Assembly: GCF_025399195.1 (NCBI RefSeq)
Contig: NW_026252089.1
Location: 310,001-374,000, forward strand
Direction: 5' to 3'
Origin: Umbelopsis ramanniana AG
Lineage: Eukaryota; Mucoromycota; Umbelopsidomycetes; Umbelopsidales; Umbelopsidaceae
DNA: 64,000 nucleotides
Both the position numbers and the translations under genes were made by a program. Positions 35,698-47,151 of the stretch are shown piece after piece. The notes below the pieces were generated by a model, which was given only the letters and a program-made list of their open reading frames with translations, had not been told where the DNA came from and did no database searches. Position 1 is the stretch's first letter. Every line of letters begins with the position of its first letter.

Positions 35698-36477
35698 TCA
35701 TTTTCCAAATCCTATTGCGCCGTCGTTGGAGTTATTCAAAATCGCCAGCTCCTGCTTTCCACTTGGGAGCACTTGGCTATCATTATAGTTTGGGTCATTT
35801 TTGTTGATCCACTTTCCCAACCCAGCCTGCAAAAGGAATGTCAGAAACTCATGCATTACGATGGTGTAACAAAAGAAGGGATTTAAAATGATATTTACTA
35901 GCTTGCCATGTAATATATGCGATTTTAGCGTTTGCATTGTGCTTTTACGCCGATACTGCGGCTGATGTTCAGCTTCGTCATCTTGGGGAGTTGTCTGTGG
36001 ATCTGATATATCAGTGTGTTCAAGCCAAGCTTGCACTTTTTCTTCTGCATCGGACCGTTGCCGTGCACATGTGCGAGTAGGTGCTGTCTTGCCATCAGAG
36101 TCATCTACTCTTGAGCCAGTATGTCTACTTGTCCATGGCTTATGACGAATTGCCGCCGCCGAGTCTACTTCAGATATGCTGCTCTCATCGTCCTTGCCGG
36201 GGTGTACTTGTAAGCTGGCACTTGGCGCATAATCTTCTGTAGGTTCAAGGGAGTCAACGGCTAATTTGTCGTGAATGGATTCTGGCGGTGTATCTACACT
36301 CCCCAGAGGAGCACCAAAGGAATGTATAGAGGACCGATTCAGATCCATAGATATTGTGTCCTTATTTATATCAGAAGAGTTTTGATCGGCGTCAAAGTGT
36401 CTTTGCAGAACGATGGACGGGGTAGCGATCTTACCATCGCTGATCGGATCTTTTGCATTTATAGTTGGCTTATCCAT
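35698..36477 (-). CDS. Hypothetical disordered protein with optional in-frame intron
   Basis: Two exons on the minus strand, 36477-35899 and 35826-35698; 235 aa if spliced, or 259 aa if the 72-nt GTAAAT...TTGCAG intron is kept. Not recognised. Most of the protein is polar and rich in Asp/Ser/Thr, with a basic patch YRRKSTMQTLKSHILHGKL just before the intron. No signal peptide. The intron has good splice signals yet no stop codon, and its translation is strongly hydrophobic. Confidence 0.6.
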   Translation of the reverse strand: MDKPTINAKDPISDGKIATPSIVLQRHFDADQNSSDINKDTISMDLNRSSIHSFGAPLGSVDTPPESIHDKLAVDSLEPTEDYAPSASLQVHPGKDDESSISEVDSAAAIRHKPWTSRHTGSRVDDSDGKTAPTRTCARQRSDAEEKVQAWLEHTDISDPQTTPQDDEAEHQPQYRRKSTMQTLKSHILHGKLVNIILNPFFCYTIVMHEFLTFLLQAGLGKWINKNDPNYNDSQVLPSGKQELAILNNSNDGAIGFGK

Positions 36478-38201
36478 TCATCACAAATATTAAACCTGTT
36501 TAATGTAGTTGTTGGTTTTGTTCAGTTGTGGGCAATAGGAAAGCCTTGTGTCAATGCGAGAAAGGCGATTGGGCGCTTTTTATGAGACTGGCAGATGTGC
36601 ACGATCACGTGCCATATGAACCAGTAAGGCTTGTGACTTTTACAGCGTTGGGTCACCTGATTATCACGGTAACAGTGCCATAGTCTGCAACAGTGCCATA
36701 GTCTCCATACTACGTTATGCTACGTTATTTTGTTATTTTTGCTTTGAATTGAAATGAGGATGCGAATTGTTTCCGAGAGGGTTTACAACTGAGAGCAATT
36801 GGTGGTTATTACATTTGCTGCAGATCATGAAGTGTCGGTGTTGAAAATAAGGCTATGCCAAAATTGAAAGCCTGCGATCTGCACTGATATGGGTGGGATT
36901 TGATATGGAAACCAGTCATTTGCAATGAATGACGGACGAAACATCGTAGAAGCATTTGTTTTATACATAGAACACTTTTTTGTAAATCAATTGCTTGTCA
37001 GTGTTTCCTTTTCCACAGTCGTCCGCCAAATTTCAAACAAATAAGCATGCGTCAAACTGGCGTCAGGATAGAGGGGAGCCATTCCAGAAATGTTACATAA
37101 ACGCCAATGGACAGTTCGACTGTAATCCAAGCGTTCCTAACGAACATGATAATTAATTTTGACCACCCTCTAGCTTGGAATACCGATTATTAACCTGTGA
37201 GTATCTTTAGACCATTCATAATCCAAGATTTGTGAGCTATGCTTCTGAAGGATGTGAGAAGCTGGCCATCCGTCGAATCATAAAGGTACAAGAGCTGCCA
37301 ATTATTTTTTTCGGCAAAGAGACTTTGAAATTACCCCTGAAGCTCGTCAACCAACCGACGCCGAATCCAGACAGATAATATGAGAACCAAGGCATATGGA
37401 CGTTGATTGAATTGATTACTTTTGTCATGCTTACAGCTGTCGGTCAACTTGGTGTTTTCCTTCCGTCCTTAATTATGATAATTGTGAATGCAACCTAGAG
37501 TACCTTACTTATATGTTACAGTGGACGTGCATAATAGCTGCTCTGATACTTTGTCAAATGTAGAAAGAAAAAATAGTCTTTGGAAATGTCTCGCCATAGG
37601 CAATTAATATCGGCCATGGAATGGTTTGTGATATCCTGTAAGTCAAGCTCATAATTATATCAATTGGTGTCGTTTCCCTACTGACCATACTTCAGATGCC
37701 ATCATTACAGTAATTGTGTGTCTCCTTTCCAAGCCCGAACCAAGCAAGTGACATTTTGCAGTGCCGCCAATCTGCCGGGGTGAAAGTTTCCTTCTATCCC
37801 AATCTACCTTCACTGGGTACGAACAGATTTGCTGACGCCTTATAATCACCACCACATTGACCTGGTTCTCTTCTCTTTGCCTCAAATCACCATTCTCTGT
37901 CAATTGCAGAATTCTGTACATGAAACCATTTTAAACCATTTTGTTCTTGTGTCGACGCAAAAAAAGAGTTTGCATCATTCCCAAACTTTTTATACCCAAC
38001 TTCAGTTGAAATAAATGCAGGCTTGGCAGATTTGGAGGGACTCATTATTTCGTTGATAAAATAAAGACTGCTATTAATCAAGAAGTCATCGCGAATTTAG
38101 ATAGACAGATACCCATAATCGAACACGAAAGAGTGCATTTATCTCATTCTTTAAGATAGATACATCAATTGTAGCCTATTTGCTTCTATACTGAAAGTTA
38201 T
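36478..38201. other. Intergenic, no supported gene
   Basis: About 1.7 kb. Short open frames (37237-37428, 37655-37921 on the minus strand) have no family support. A 16-bp direct repeat is noted separately at 36671-36704. Confidence 0.5.
36671..36704. repeat. Short tandem direct repeat, 2 x 16 bp
   Basis: AACAGTGCCATAGTCT occurs at 36671-36686 and again at 36689-36704, separated by GC. Confidence 0.85.
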
Positions 38202-38689
38202 CTATAAAAGCAACGCTGCCCATCCAGCCATCATAGCAAGGCCACCAAGAGGGGTGACGGGTCCAAGGAATTTAAACTGGTCTCTGTTCAAGGTCAAGGC
38301 ATATATTGTGCCACTAAAGGCCAATGTTCCGCCTAGCATCAATGGTGCCGCGTAACGATTTACAGCGCGAGGTGCTGAACTAACCACTAGCAAAGCGATA
38401 GCGTGGGCTAACTGATAATTAGCTGCCATTTCCCAGCTCTATGTTGATAATGTGGGATTATTATAACTTCCCGGGTGCTTCTTTATAATGCCGGTTAACG
38501 TTGTTACCTTCAATTTTTTTGGGTCATTGTTAACATGCTTTGCCAGTCCATGCGCGCCGAATGCACCGAGTGCAACGGCAGTGATGCCTTATGCAATGAC
38601 AGCCATTAGACTTTAATAATTTGCTTTGTTGGCCATAATTTTGACATACCTAAGGTTGCTCCAGCCTTCCAATAGAATGTAGAGGTCAT
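38202..38689 (-). CDS. TMEM256/DUF423 small membrane protein
   Basis: Three exons on the minus strand: 38689-38650, 38587-38508, 38438-38202; 118 aa, close to the family norm. The sequence reads FYWKAGATLGITAVALGAFG, AHGLAKH, then SWEMAANYQLAHAIALLVVS, APLMLGGTLAFSGTIYALTL and LGPVTPLGGLAMMAGWAALL. Four membrane helices are expected, with the conserved GAFGAHGL and YQ..HA motifs present. Function of the family is unknown. Introns are 69 and 62 nt, GT-AG. Confidence 0.92.
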
Positions 38690-38947
38690 TTTTTTTTTAT
38701 TTTAGTTTGAAAGTTAAGAAAGAAGGCAAGCTTCTGATGACTCAACATGAAAATGAAAATGAAAAAGATTATGTGCGTGGCGGGGTTTGGGCTTTGATGG
38801 GGATTGGGCAAGCTGCAAAGTGCATTTGGCTTGAGCAGCTTATTGGACTTACGGTGTAAATTACAATCGTTTAAAAGTTACGTTCTTATTTTTCAGTTTT
38901 ACTTGAGAAGATTTACAAGTGACATTTATATGTCTATACATGTACTA

Positions 38948-40969
38948 TTACATGTATGTGTTGTTGCGTATAGCTGAAGGCATAGCACGGCTAGATGCTC
39001 CGCAATGGCTGCATGGTAGCTGTGGAACGGGATAGCTATCCTGGCGATAATCTCTGAATTGATCAACATTAGCGTGGCAAGGCATATGGGCTTGTTTGTT
39101 GCTAGTCAAAGGGTTTGCACGTGTGGGTACTGGTGTTATGTCTTCCTCTATGAGTCTCATAAGACTCCCTACTCTCTTGTTCATGGTCATCCAGTCATCC
39201 AGACCTCCTGATTGTGACCAGTCGGCATTCTGTTGGCTAGAGAGAGCGACAGGATTGCCAACATCGAAGGATGATCGCCTCGAAGATGGTCTAACACGAT
39301 GGGACTCTTCCGGGGCCATTGACCAGATGGAGAGCATAGGCGACCATTGGTTGTGGCCATGGAACCCATTTTCTGTGGAGGAGGTCGCATTATATGAGTT
39401 ATGTGGATTGGGCATACGGAGAGAGTCCAGTGATCCTTTACGTTCTTTCCAGCTCGGAGTATTTTGACGTGGATTCGTAAAGGTCTTAGGTTGTGGATCC
39501 CATGGGGAGGTAAACGTTTCCTTAGTTTGCCATTGCATCTCATTGGGAGATGGGGACAAAGGATTGTCTTCGTTGTTATAATTTGAAGCATGATATCCTT
39601 CTTTTTCGTAATGCCAATGCCTTAGTGTGTCAATAGGCGAGGGGCTATTTTGTTGTGTATCCCCGGAACGAGCATATAAATGACTGGCATTCATGTCTTG
39701 ATGTTTTGCTTTAGTCGACGATGGATACATTTGTCCAATCGCATGTTTGCTTGTATTTTCCATAGGTAGAGGTATATTGTAGTAGGAGGAAGGAATGTCA
39801 TTCTTCTTGGCTGCTTTTGTGTGATAACATAAAAGCATGTTAATGGAGATACGCTGTACATGATTAAAATATCGTGTCAAAATCACTTACGAGGCTGCGG
39901 TGTGAGCTTTTCTCTCCATGGTTGGCACACTTCTGATGCGTGCATTGACTTTCCCCAGGTTGTCATATCTGATCCTTCCATGTTATTAAGTTTTGTAGCT
40001 GGCTTTGGCTTGCTATAAGAAACTTGGCGGCCACCATGGTGTGCAAAATCATGTCTGCTATTGGCTTTGCTCTTGTCTTCTCGTAATGTTTGCGAATTTT
40101 CAGATCTCTTGCCTGAAGCCGAGTGGGGAGGTCTGTCGGAAGTCGTACTGCGAGTCTTCAATTCTCCCCAGCTTATTGTGCGGTCCGGTACGACATCATC
40201 CCAACCTCCTGGTGCAGGAGGGATAGGCTGAACTTCAGCATCGCAGGGGCGTTTTTTGCATCTCATAAATAAGGCTATTTCATCAGTACGCATAACTCGC
40301 TCTTCATCTTTGGTTAGGTGCTGAACTGTCTTATTTCGCGGTGTGCTGACGTCCTTTAACTGGGTATGTTTTTTAGAGGGAGCGGACTTCTTGTTACGTT
40401 TATGGGTTATGGTGTCATCAACTAGCGTGAAGGAGCAAAAAATATATGAGGAAAATGACAAAATTTTGGCGTAGTCACTAATATGAGTGGAAGGGTCTAA
40501 TTGGTCCAGAATACCACATCACTGTCATCTCACCTGTCGAAGAGCGCATGCGCCAACTGTTATCCGACTGCCGAGCCCGATCATCTACAGGCATCGTGGA
40601 AGTACTAGAGCGGCGTGGTGTTGAGCGATCATTACTGCTAGTGCTGCTACTCGAGCTGCCACTATCGCAGTACCATTCATCGTCGTGAACTAGCACTCTG
40701 CTGTCAATATCTGGGTTTGCATTGAGGGAAGCTGCCGGGTTTTGTTTGGCGGTTGCACGGGAGGTAGTTGAAGTCCGCTTAGTGTCCCAAGGCACGTTAT
40801 ATGGATTCCATTCTTCCGAGTCGTTTGCATTCGAAGTGCTTATTATTGCACACGGCTTTGAAATGACTGAATCGGTTGGTGAGGTCAACTGATATCGACT
40901 GATGCCTGAATCCATCGCTGGCCAGCCGGATGAATTGATTTGTAGACGACCAAGCTCTTGGGTTGGCAT
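38948..40969 (-). CDS. Large disordered protein with scattered tryptophan motifs, unknown function
   Basis: Three exons on the minus strand: 40969-40534, 40421-39891, 39813-38948 (the last acceptor could also be three bases farther in); 610 aa. No family is recognised. The protein is Ser/Pro/Thr/Asn rich with no hydrophobic segment. About fifteen Trp residues sit singly in polar context: EEWNPYNVPWDTK, GGWDDVVPD, ISWGELK, TTWGKS, PWREK, TSPWDPQP, PSWKERK, QWSPML, IWSMAPE, NADWSQSGGLDDWMT. There is one CxxC (PCSHCGASS) at the C terminus. Spaced Trp in disorder is how Argonaute-hook (GW/WG) proteins look; that is only a possible reading. Introns are 112 and 77 nt. Confidence 0.7.
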
Positions 40970-42957
40970 AAAGATAGCGCTAGTTGTTTGGCTATAAAAT
41001 GAATAGACTCAATATTTAGACGTGTATGTACTCTGTATGGACGTAATTTTGAAAGGTTAACGATGAGGAGGAGAAAGACGAAGAAGGGATAACGGCAAAG
41101 ACAAAAAAAGTCAAGGTAACAAAAAGGATAAAAATAAAGAAAAAGAGTAAGTGGGAAACCAATAATAAAGCGTTACGAAAAGCTGTTTTGTAGGAAAAAG
41201 GGATGAAAATTTTCTTTTGCAGCGGTTTTTATTTGGTCGCAGCAACACATCACTCAACCGATCTGCAAATTCAGAGTGAAAGGGTAGCTTTGAGACTTGT
41301 GAGAAACGATATGCTGGCTCCTGTTTTCCTTTTTCTTTTTCTTTTTTACCTTGTCATTCTCTCTAGAATCCCAGTTTCCCCCTTGTATTGTGCGCCGTGT
41401 TACCCCGCCCTATCTTTCTGGGCGTTGAGCCAGAGCACACCGCGGAATTCTGGCCAAGTCTAGCGTCATCGGTCATCTCGGTGTTGGCTACTTTAGGACT
41501 TGCCTAATCTACTCCTTATCAAAAAATGCAGCTGGTTGATCTTATTGCATTGTCTCCTTGAGGCTAACTAGCCAAACACTTCAATGTGCTGCCTGAAAAT
41601 AACAATAATAACGCCACACACTGACGAACATCTTAACGATGTGATATCCGATGGGAGCAAGGAGTAACATGACTGCAGCTTGGCTATTGAAGGACCGGTA
41701 GTTGCAATGGAATGCCAATATGTAAAACATTGACGCCATGCAAAATGGTTGGCTTCCTTACCGTAAATACGGCATGGTGAACTTCGTCTAAATATTCGCA
41801 TTATTTTGACTGGGGGTTTAAGAAAGTCAAACCCAAATCGGGGTTGACCGACTTGCAAAGTTTTCATCCGAGAAGACATCCTTATTTTGTGTACCTCAGC
41901 ATGGCTGTATCCCTCATCTGCTCCAATAGCTATGGCGTTGGAGTCTCACCGAGGTTACCGAGGCGAAGGTATTGCACGTGATCATTTGACGTCGTAGAAC
42001 TAGGGGTCGTGGGGCAAACTTTTTGTTTAACCTTCACAGCTGACGACGTTTGTTTTGCCTATAGCCATTGAGACTACCTGCCTCAGATTATCGCCGTATT
42101 CGTGAGCGCTTACTTTAACCTACTAAAACACTTCTCAAATGCTTTTATGCATCTGTATGCGGGGGATGTTCTTCTCACAGTCAAATGATCGTCAAGTGTG
42201 CTCAACTAGTCCGCAAGGGGACAGTATCCCTGGAACTTGTAGCGGAGATGCCACTCAAAGAGACTTGTGAAGGTTCGCCGATCCTTCATATTGACACCAA
42301 CAGATACCGTTGAGTTAATAGCAATTCAGCTTACTCAAATTTTTGGAAAAAAGGGAAGTAACTTAGTATTACTGTCGACGTGCCTTTTACTGGCGCGTTT
42401 GTTGGTGAAATATTTCACCCTGCTAAGGTGGATAAAGTTATAATTATGGCGTGTTCCACCGGCTGCTCATCCTTTTCCAAAGGCTTTTGTGCCATCCCAT
42501 GACCGAGCCATTTTAACGAGTACGCCTTTTACTTGACGTTCAATTTTTTTTTTTCGCTTGGTGCGTCGTAGTATTTACTAGAGTTGATGCATTCTTCGTC
42601 CTACAGTTATCTGAAAATTCTCCAGACGAACGTGTTTATAGAAGAATAACGATATGCTCCACAATAACGTTCACTGTTACAGTATATTTTAAGGCAGCAT
42701 AAAACTATATTAGAAAACGCAATGACGATGAGGTACGGTGCCTGCTGGTAAGTAGCAAAAAGGAGCTGGACGTAAGGCTAAGCTAACAGCAGTCATTGCC
42801 AAGTCTTAATAGATTATATTGATGAGTAACGGAAGCTGTTTGACCTGATATCAGAAAGGCTCTGTGTGAAGTTTTCTCAGACATATTGATATCAATATCC
42901 GCGTTACCTAGACACTTGACTCAGAAATGTACGTTGACGCTCATAAAACCTAGGAGT
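40970..42957. other. Intergenic, no supported gene
   Basis: About 2 kb. Purine-rich upstream DNA at 41060-41200 probably belongs to the disordered-protein gene promoter. Open frames at 41203-41463 and 41568-41879 have no family match by eye. Confidence 0.5.
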
Positions 42958-42989
42958 GCTACCGGCCACAAGGAATAGCGACCGTGTCA

Positions 42990-43320
42990 TCAGATTGCGA
43001 TGTGTGAGGGTCATAGAACGGATGCAACTCCTGAGCTAGATTATGGTAAGACTTGCATGTTCATCGATGAGGCAGGATTCAGTCTACAAGCTCAACGTGA
43101 TTACCATCGGTCTCGAGAAGGGACTCTAGCCCAAGGGTATTATGCCAGCAGTAAAGGATATGAAACCACCATTTTGGGCACTATTATCAGAAGCAGGAGT
43201 GATAGACATATCTTTGGAAAAGTCATAAGTTGTGTCAATATCCACCAAGAGAAAAATAAATGACGCAAAGGCAATGGTTGTAAGTGATCAGGTAGAATCG
43301 GACGTAGCATTAACTTAAAC
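42990..43320 (+). pseudogene. DDE transposase relic (Tc1/mariner-IS630, DDE_3 type)
   Basis: One frame reads DYGKTCMFIDEAGFSL, the second-Asp region typical of DDE_3 transposases (FIDEAGF), then KGYETTILGTII. After a frame change at about 43188 comes EAGVIDISLEK, a stop, and VVSIST, TKRKINDAKAMVV. The match is to the middle of the catalytic domain. Frameshift and stop make it non-functional. No flanking inverted repeats were found. Confidence 0.7.
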
Positions 43321-43561
43321 GTGATGGATTGTGTTCATAGCGTGTATGTCGTGTATGTCCATGCATCACGCATCAAGGCGTTCATTTTTATTTTTTTTTA
43401 TCTTCGAGGAGCAGCATAGTTACCGCTGTAGCTGTATTCATGCATAAACATCATACCCACTAACATTTGCAGACTACGGTTTATTCGGTTTGTTGCGCAA
43501 TTTTTCGATGACTGAGTTGCAGTCGGTTGCAATAAAATATTTCGAAATCTGGAAACAAGAT

Positions 43562-43695
43562 GAGTGTATTAAATTTTATAATGGCCGTTGCCAAAATACT
43601 TTCGTACGGCTATAATTTCAAGTGGCATTTTCTAGTGCACGAAGCGCGCCACATTCCCTGTGAGGCTGACTGCCTACAGGAAAGCCTTACGTGAA
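43562..43695 (+). pseudogene. C2H2 zinc-finger relic (tentative)
   Basis: In one frame CIKFYNGRCQNTFVR is followed, after a one-base shift, by YNFKWHFLVHEARHIPCEAD and then CLQESLT and a stop. Together this resembles a C2H2 finger with linker (C...C...F.R.YN.K.H...H....PC...C), broken by a frameshift. Weak evidence, no neighbouring fingers. Confidence 0.3.
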
Positions 43696-43941
43696 GTACG
43701 CAAGCAGCGAGAAAACTGTTTCCTTTGAAGGCAAGTACAATTCAACCTCATAATGCTTTGATAGAATATTTCTGCTAAAGAGGGTTGCTCGCTTTTAGAT
43801 GCGGATTGAAAAGGTATTTATCGACATTTGCAGGTAAGGAATATTGCCAACCTGATTGGCTAAAGACCGTCAATCGATTGGAAAAACTTCTTTATCATCA
43901 GCCAATTTAACTTCTAGTACATCGTAGTTTTCTCACACATA

Positions 43942-44376
43942 ATGTACGCATTAATCCCAAAGACCCTCTCCATACCATACCAATCGATGCTCACTGCAAT
44001 CACAGCTAAAATGGCTATTGTACAAACCCCCGGTATTACGTTTGGTCTGACTGTTCAGCGTGTCTGGTATCACGACAGGGGCTTATTTCCGGAAGCCTTT
44101 AGGCAGTCAAGGAGATTAAAAGCAAAGCGGCGGGTGAAGCACAAGAAAACAAAAAAGTCGTTTAAGCTCTTCAAGCAGCCTCTCGAAAGAGTCCCAGTGG
44201 TACACATATCAAAGGTAAGCATGGTCTAAATCGAGTGCTGTCTTCATGCCGAGGCTGACCCTGTCTCTTGATTTCAGTACTTCTCTGAGATCAAACCTAT
44301 CAGTTTCCAAAAGGATTGCCCATTAGCTAACATAGCTTTCACGGACGACCTCAAAAAATCCTCTACACATTTGTAG
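43942..44376 (+). CDS. Small basic hypothetical protein, two exons
   Basis: Exons 43942-44214 and 44278-44376 join through a clean GTAAGC...TTTCAG intron of 63 nt; 123 aa. Not recognised. The N terminus is weakly basic and hydroxylated and could be a mitochondrial presequence. The centre is strongly basic (RRLKAKRRVKHKKTKKSFKL), and the end is acidic-neutral (KDCPLANIAFTDDLKKSS). The intron signal is the main reason to accept it. It lies in the gene-poor stretch with transposon relics. Confidence 0.45.
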
Positions 44377-44850
44377 ATTTTCTATGAAGAAGTTAAATCC
44401 AATTAACAAGCTATGGTTGCAAAATTTCTGAGATGAAGAAAAGTATAAGGTAGGTAGTGTATATTCTATTCGATCTCGCTTGCAGGGCATTTGTATTGAT
44501 TTAGATGTTAATCATATTTACCCGCTCAAATATCCTATTTTTATGTACTTGCCAATGCTTACCTGCAGCGTGCTCGGTGGAAATTTGCCTCGTTGATGGC
44601 GCCGGCGAATATTAACTAGTATACACAATTTTGTTCACCTTGCTAGAATAAACGTATTTCTGTAGGGCAGAGTAATAAGTCACTAGGCAGGATACTGACC
44701 ATTTTATGTACTGGATCCCAGGGAGCTAAGTTTCCTCCAAAGCGACGTTAAAACATTGAGACACTTTGTTCTTGTTTATTATTTCAACCAAATTTATTTT
44801 AACCGAACAATAATGTATGGTAATTTGATTAGCTTACAGCTAACTGTTGA
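44377..44850. other. Intergenic spacer
   Basis: About 470 bp, no gene seen. Confidence 0.5.
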
Positions 44851-45215
44851 TTAATAAGGAGTTGCACCAATCTGTTTGGCGAGTTTAGTGGTGTAGTCTT
44901 TAACCACAGTTGCAACGCAGTACGCTTGTGCTTCATTTTTGAACGGGCCGGCCTCGCAAAGAGAGCCAACAGCGGCACCAGCGTTGTGCTTATTAACATA
45001 GCTGTATCATACGGTATGAATTAGAAAGGATTAAAAGATTTTGGTAGTAGGCACACGACGTTGAATTTCTACCTGGTACAATCAGCATTCCATTTAGTAC
45101 AAAATTGATCAACGGTTTGACCCTTAGCAAGCTTATAGTCCAATCTCCTATCAATAGCGTCAACTGAGATAGCGGCCAAAAGAGCAGTAACGAGGATGAT
45201 GATGGAGGTGCGCAT
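44851..45215 (-). CDS. Small secreted four-cysteine protein
   Basis: Two exons on the minus strand: 45215-45073 and 45001-44851, intron GTAGAA...ATACAG of 71 nt; 97 aa. A clear signal peptide (MRTSIIILVTALLAAISVDA) precedes a mature domain of about 77 aa. The mature part holds four cysteines in QFCTKWNADC, GSLCEAGPF and AYCVATVV, which could form two disulfides. The rest is Ala/Lys rich (KQIGATPY end). Not recognised; it has the look of a small secreted or effector-type protein, but no host interaction can be inferred. A TATA box lies about 50 bp upstream. Confidence 0.75.
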
Positions 45216-45261
45216 AGTGGAGTGAGATGTCGATGTCTTAGAAAAGTGATCCGACAGTCCT

Positions 45262-45269
45262 CTTATATA
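45262..45269 (-). promoter_or_regulatory. TATA box of the small secreted protein gene
   Basis: TATATAAG-type motif on the minus strand about 50 bp before the ATG at 45215. Confidence 0.55.
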
Positions 45270-47005
45270 CGCCTAAATTTGCTAAATTTATCTAAACTGG
45301 GTAAATATAATAATAGTTGAACACAGAGGCTATCTTTAGCGTTCGCATATTGATTTCATGGGATACCTGGGCTTTACAGTTGGAACATTTGATACACCGT
45401 AATATAAGCGTCTTATTTTCTAATTTTAAAAAATAAAAACCATCTCGTACTTCATTTTCCAGTAGGCACGGTAGCGCAAAATTTCATTGGGGGTACACAC
45501 AAGGTGATACGACCAATCAAAAGCATTTCAAAGTTCACAGAGAAATTAGGACTGCAAATATTGAAAGAAGCGTGAGATAGCCCGATAAGATCCGTGGTTT
45601 AACCGAATAAAAATACACCTCAACATCTCGGTTCAAATATAGTTATTTGCTATGTTGTCCAGTGTGTTCAATACACGATTAAAGGTTTATTACATTCCAT
45701 ACATCTTGTCGATATCTTTTTGACGTGGGATAAAAAAAAGGAAGGTGGATGATAATGAGGTATAAAATTGGTTATGCTGCTTTATGAAGTATATCTTCTT
45801 GGGCCCCCTACAAGCAAATAGCTGGGTAAAGTGCTACCAGCCTTCATGGCTTAGCACTTTTGCCTGGTCAAACCAGGCGTGCATACCGATGGCGGACTTT
45901 TAGCTGTCTCATTGACTGACTTGGCTGGAGACTTTCCTCAACCGACAGGGATATGATCATTTCCTTATTTGAATACTCCTCCATCATTCGTTCATGCGAT
46001 GAAACTTCATTCAGCAAAATCAATGGGAAAGGGTTAGAAGGCAAAGGGTGTACAGAGTAAATAAAACTTGCAAGGAAGCCATATCAAACCGTTCCGTGGA
46101 TGCTGGATACTGTCGTCAGTCACGAGTCGGTCGAGCCTTTCAAGCTTGATTTTTGGTTGGTTAACAGTGAGAGAATTTGGGCTCCGCACGATACAGAATT
46201 GTTTGCTGGTCAACGAAAATGCCCGTAACCAATGAGCATGATTGACGCTCATTTAAAATATTGTCATTAGTTGGAATGAAAATTTGTGTGTTTTGCTTTA
46301 CAATTGACGGACTTAGGAAGGACGTCAGATTTTTCAGTTTGCTCATAAAGAAAAAAGGAGAAAGGGATTAAACGTAAATGAATATGAAGAAGGAGGTGTA
46401 GTAGATTAAAAAACATAACAACAATGTTGTGTTGCTTTAGCAAAAAGGCTAGAAGAATAGAGGCTGCGTCATATCCGTTCGGTTAGGCATGCTTGGCTTG
46501 GGGTTTGGTGTGTGGTGGCAGTCTCGGGATGTAACGAGCCAAAAGTCACCAGGATATCAGGTCCGATCTTGAATTGATCACCAACTTCTCTCACAGGGGC
46601 CAACGACTTATTCAAGCTTCTTATTGTATATTCGCTTGGGATCACACCATTTCATCTCTTACATTCTTCGGTGCATTTGCTCATTATGCTAACTTATCCT
46701 CTGCTCTCTACCCTATCTTCTTCCCACCGGTATTCACACTGAACTTTTTCTGTTACAAAAATACTTCCTTTGTTCTTCTGCTAACTGCAGATACCAGCGA
46801 TCTTTTCTTATTACATCCTTTCAAATAACTTAACCCAACTACCTTCTGAGTAACTGTTTACTATCGAAAGCGCTCTCATCTTTCACATTCTACCCTTCCT
46901 ATCTCGCATCCGTACTTACATACCTTTGATCATCTGTTATTTTGTTTTGTCCACTCGACGTAATCCTGTAAAACCCTTACCTTCATCCGTTCCCCCAAGC
47001 TTCTG
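45270..47005. other. Intergenic, no supported gene
   Basis: About 1.7 kb. Right part (46580-47000) is pyrimidine-rich and probably belongs to the kinase promoter/leader. Short frames near 46034-46828 have no support. Confidence 0.5.
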
Positions 47006-47012
47006 TATATAA
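47006..47012 (+). promoter_or_regulatory. TATA box of the protein kinase gene
   Basis: TATATAA within a CT-rich region, about 140 bp before the ATG at 47152. Confidence 0.4.
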
Positions 47013-47151
47013 CCGGTTGGCCCTTTGCCTAGCTATTCCTTGGATATCCCCAACCTGCTGACAAAGGTTCAATCTACTCATCGCTCTTCACTGGAACAGG
47101 AAATTCCCGACCCCACCAAGATCGAGTTTCCATCCCCCTCATATAGATTTA

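Noticed and set aside
42001-44600. Inverted repeats around the DDE transposase relic, or MITE ends matching it
   Set aside because: The MITE end sequence was not found near the relic, so a parent-MITE link cannot be claimed.
45560-45645. tRNA-like B-box GGTTCAAAT
   Set aside because: No matching A box, acceptor stem or anticodon stem could be folded; no tRNA supported anywhere in the window.
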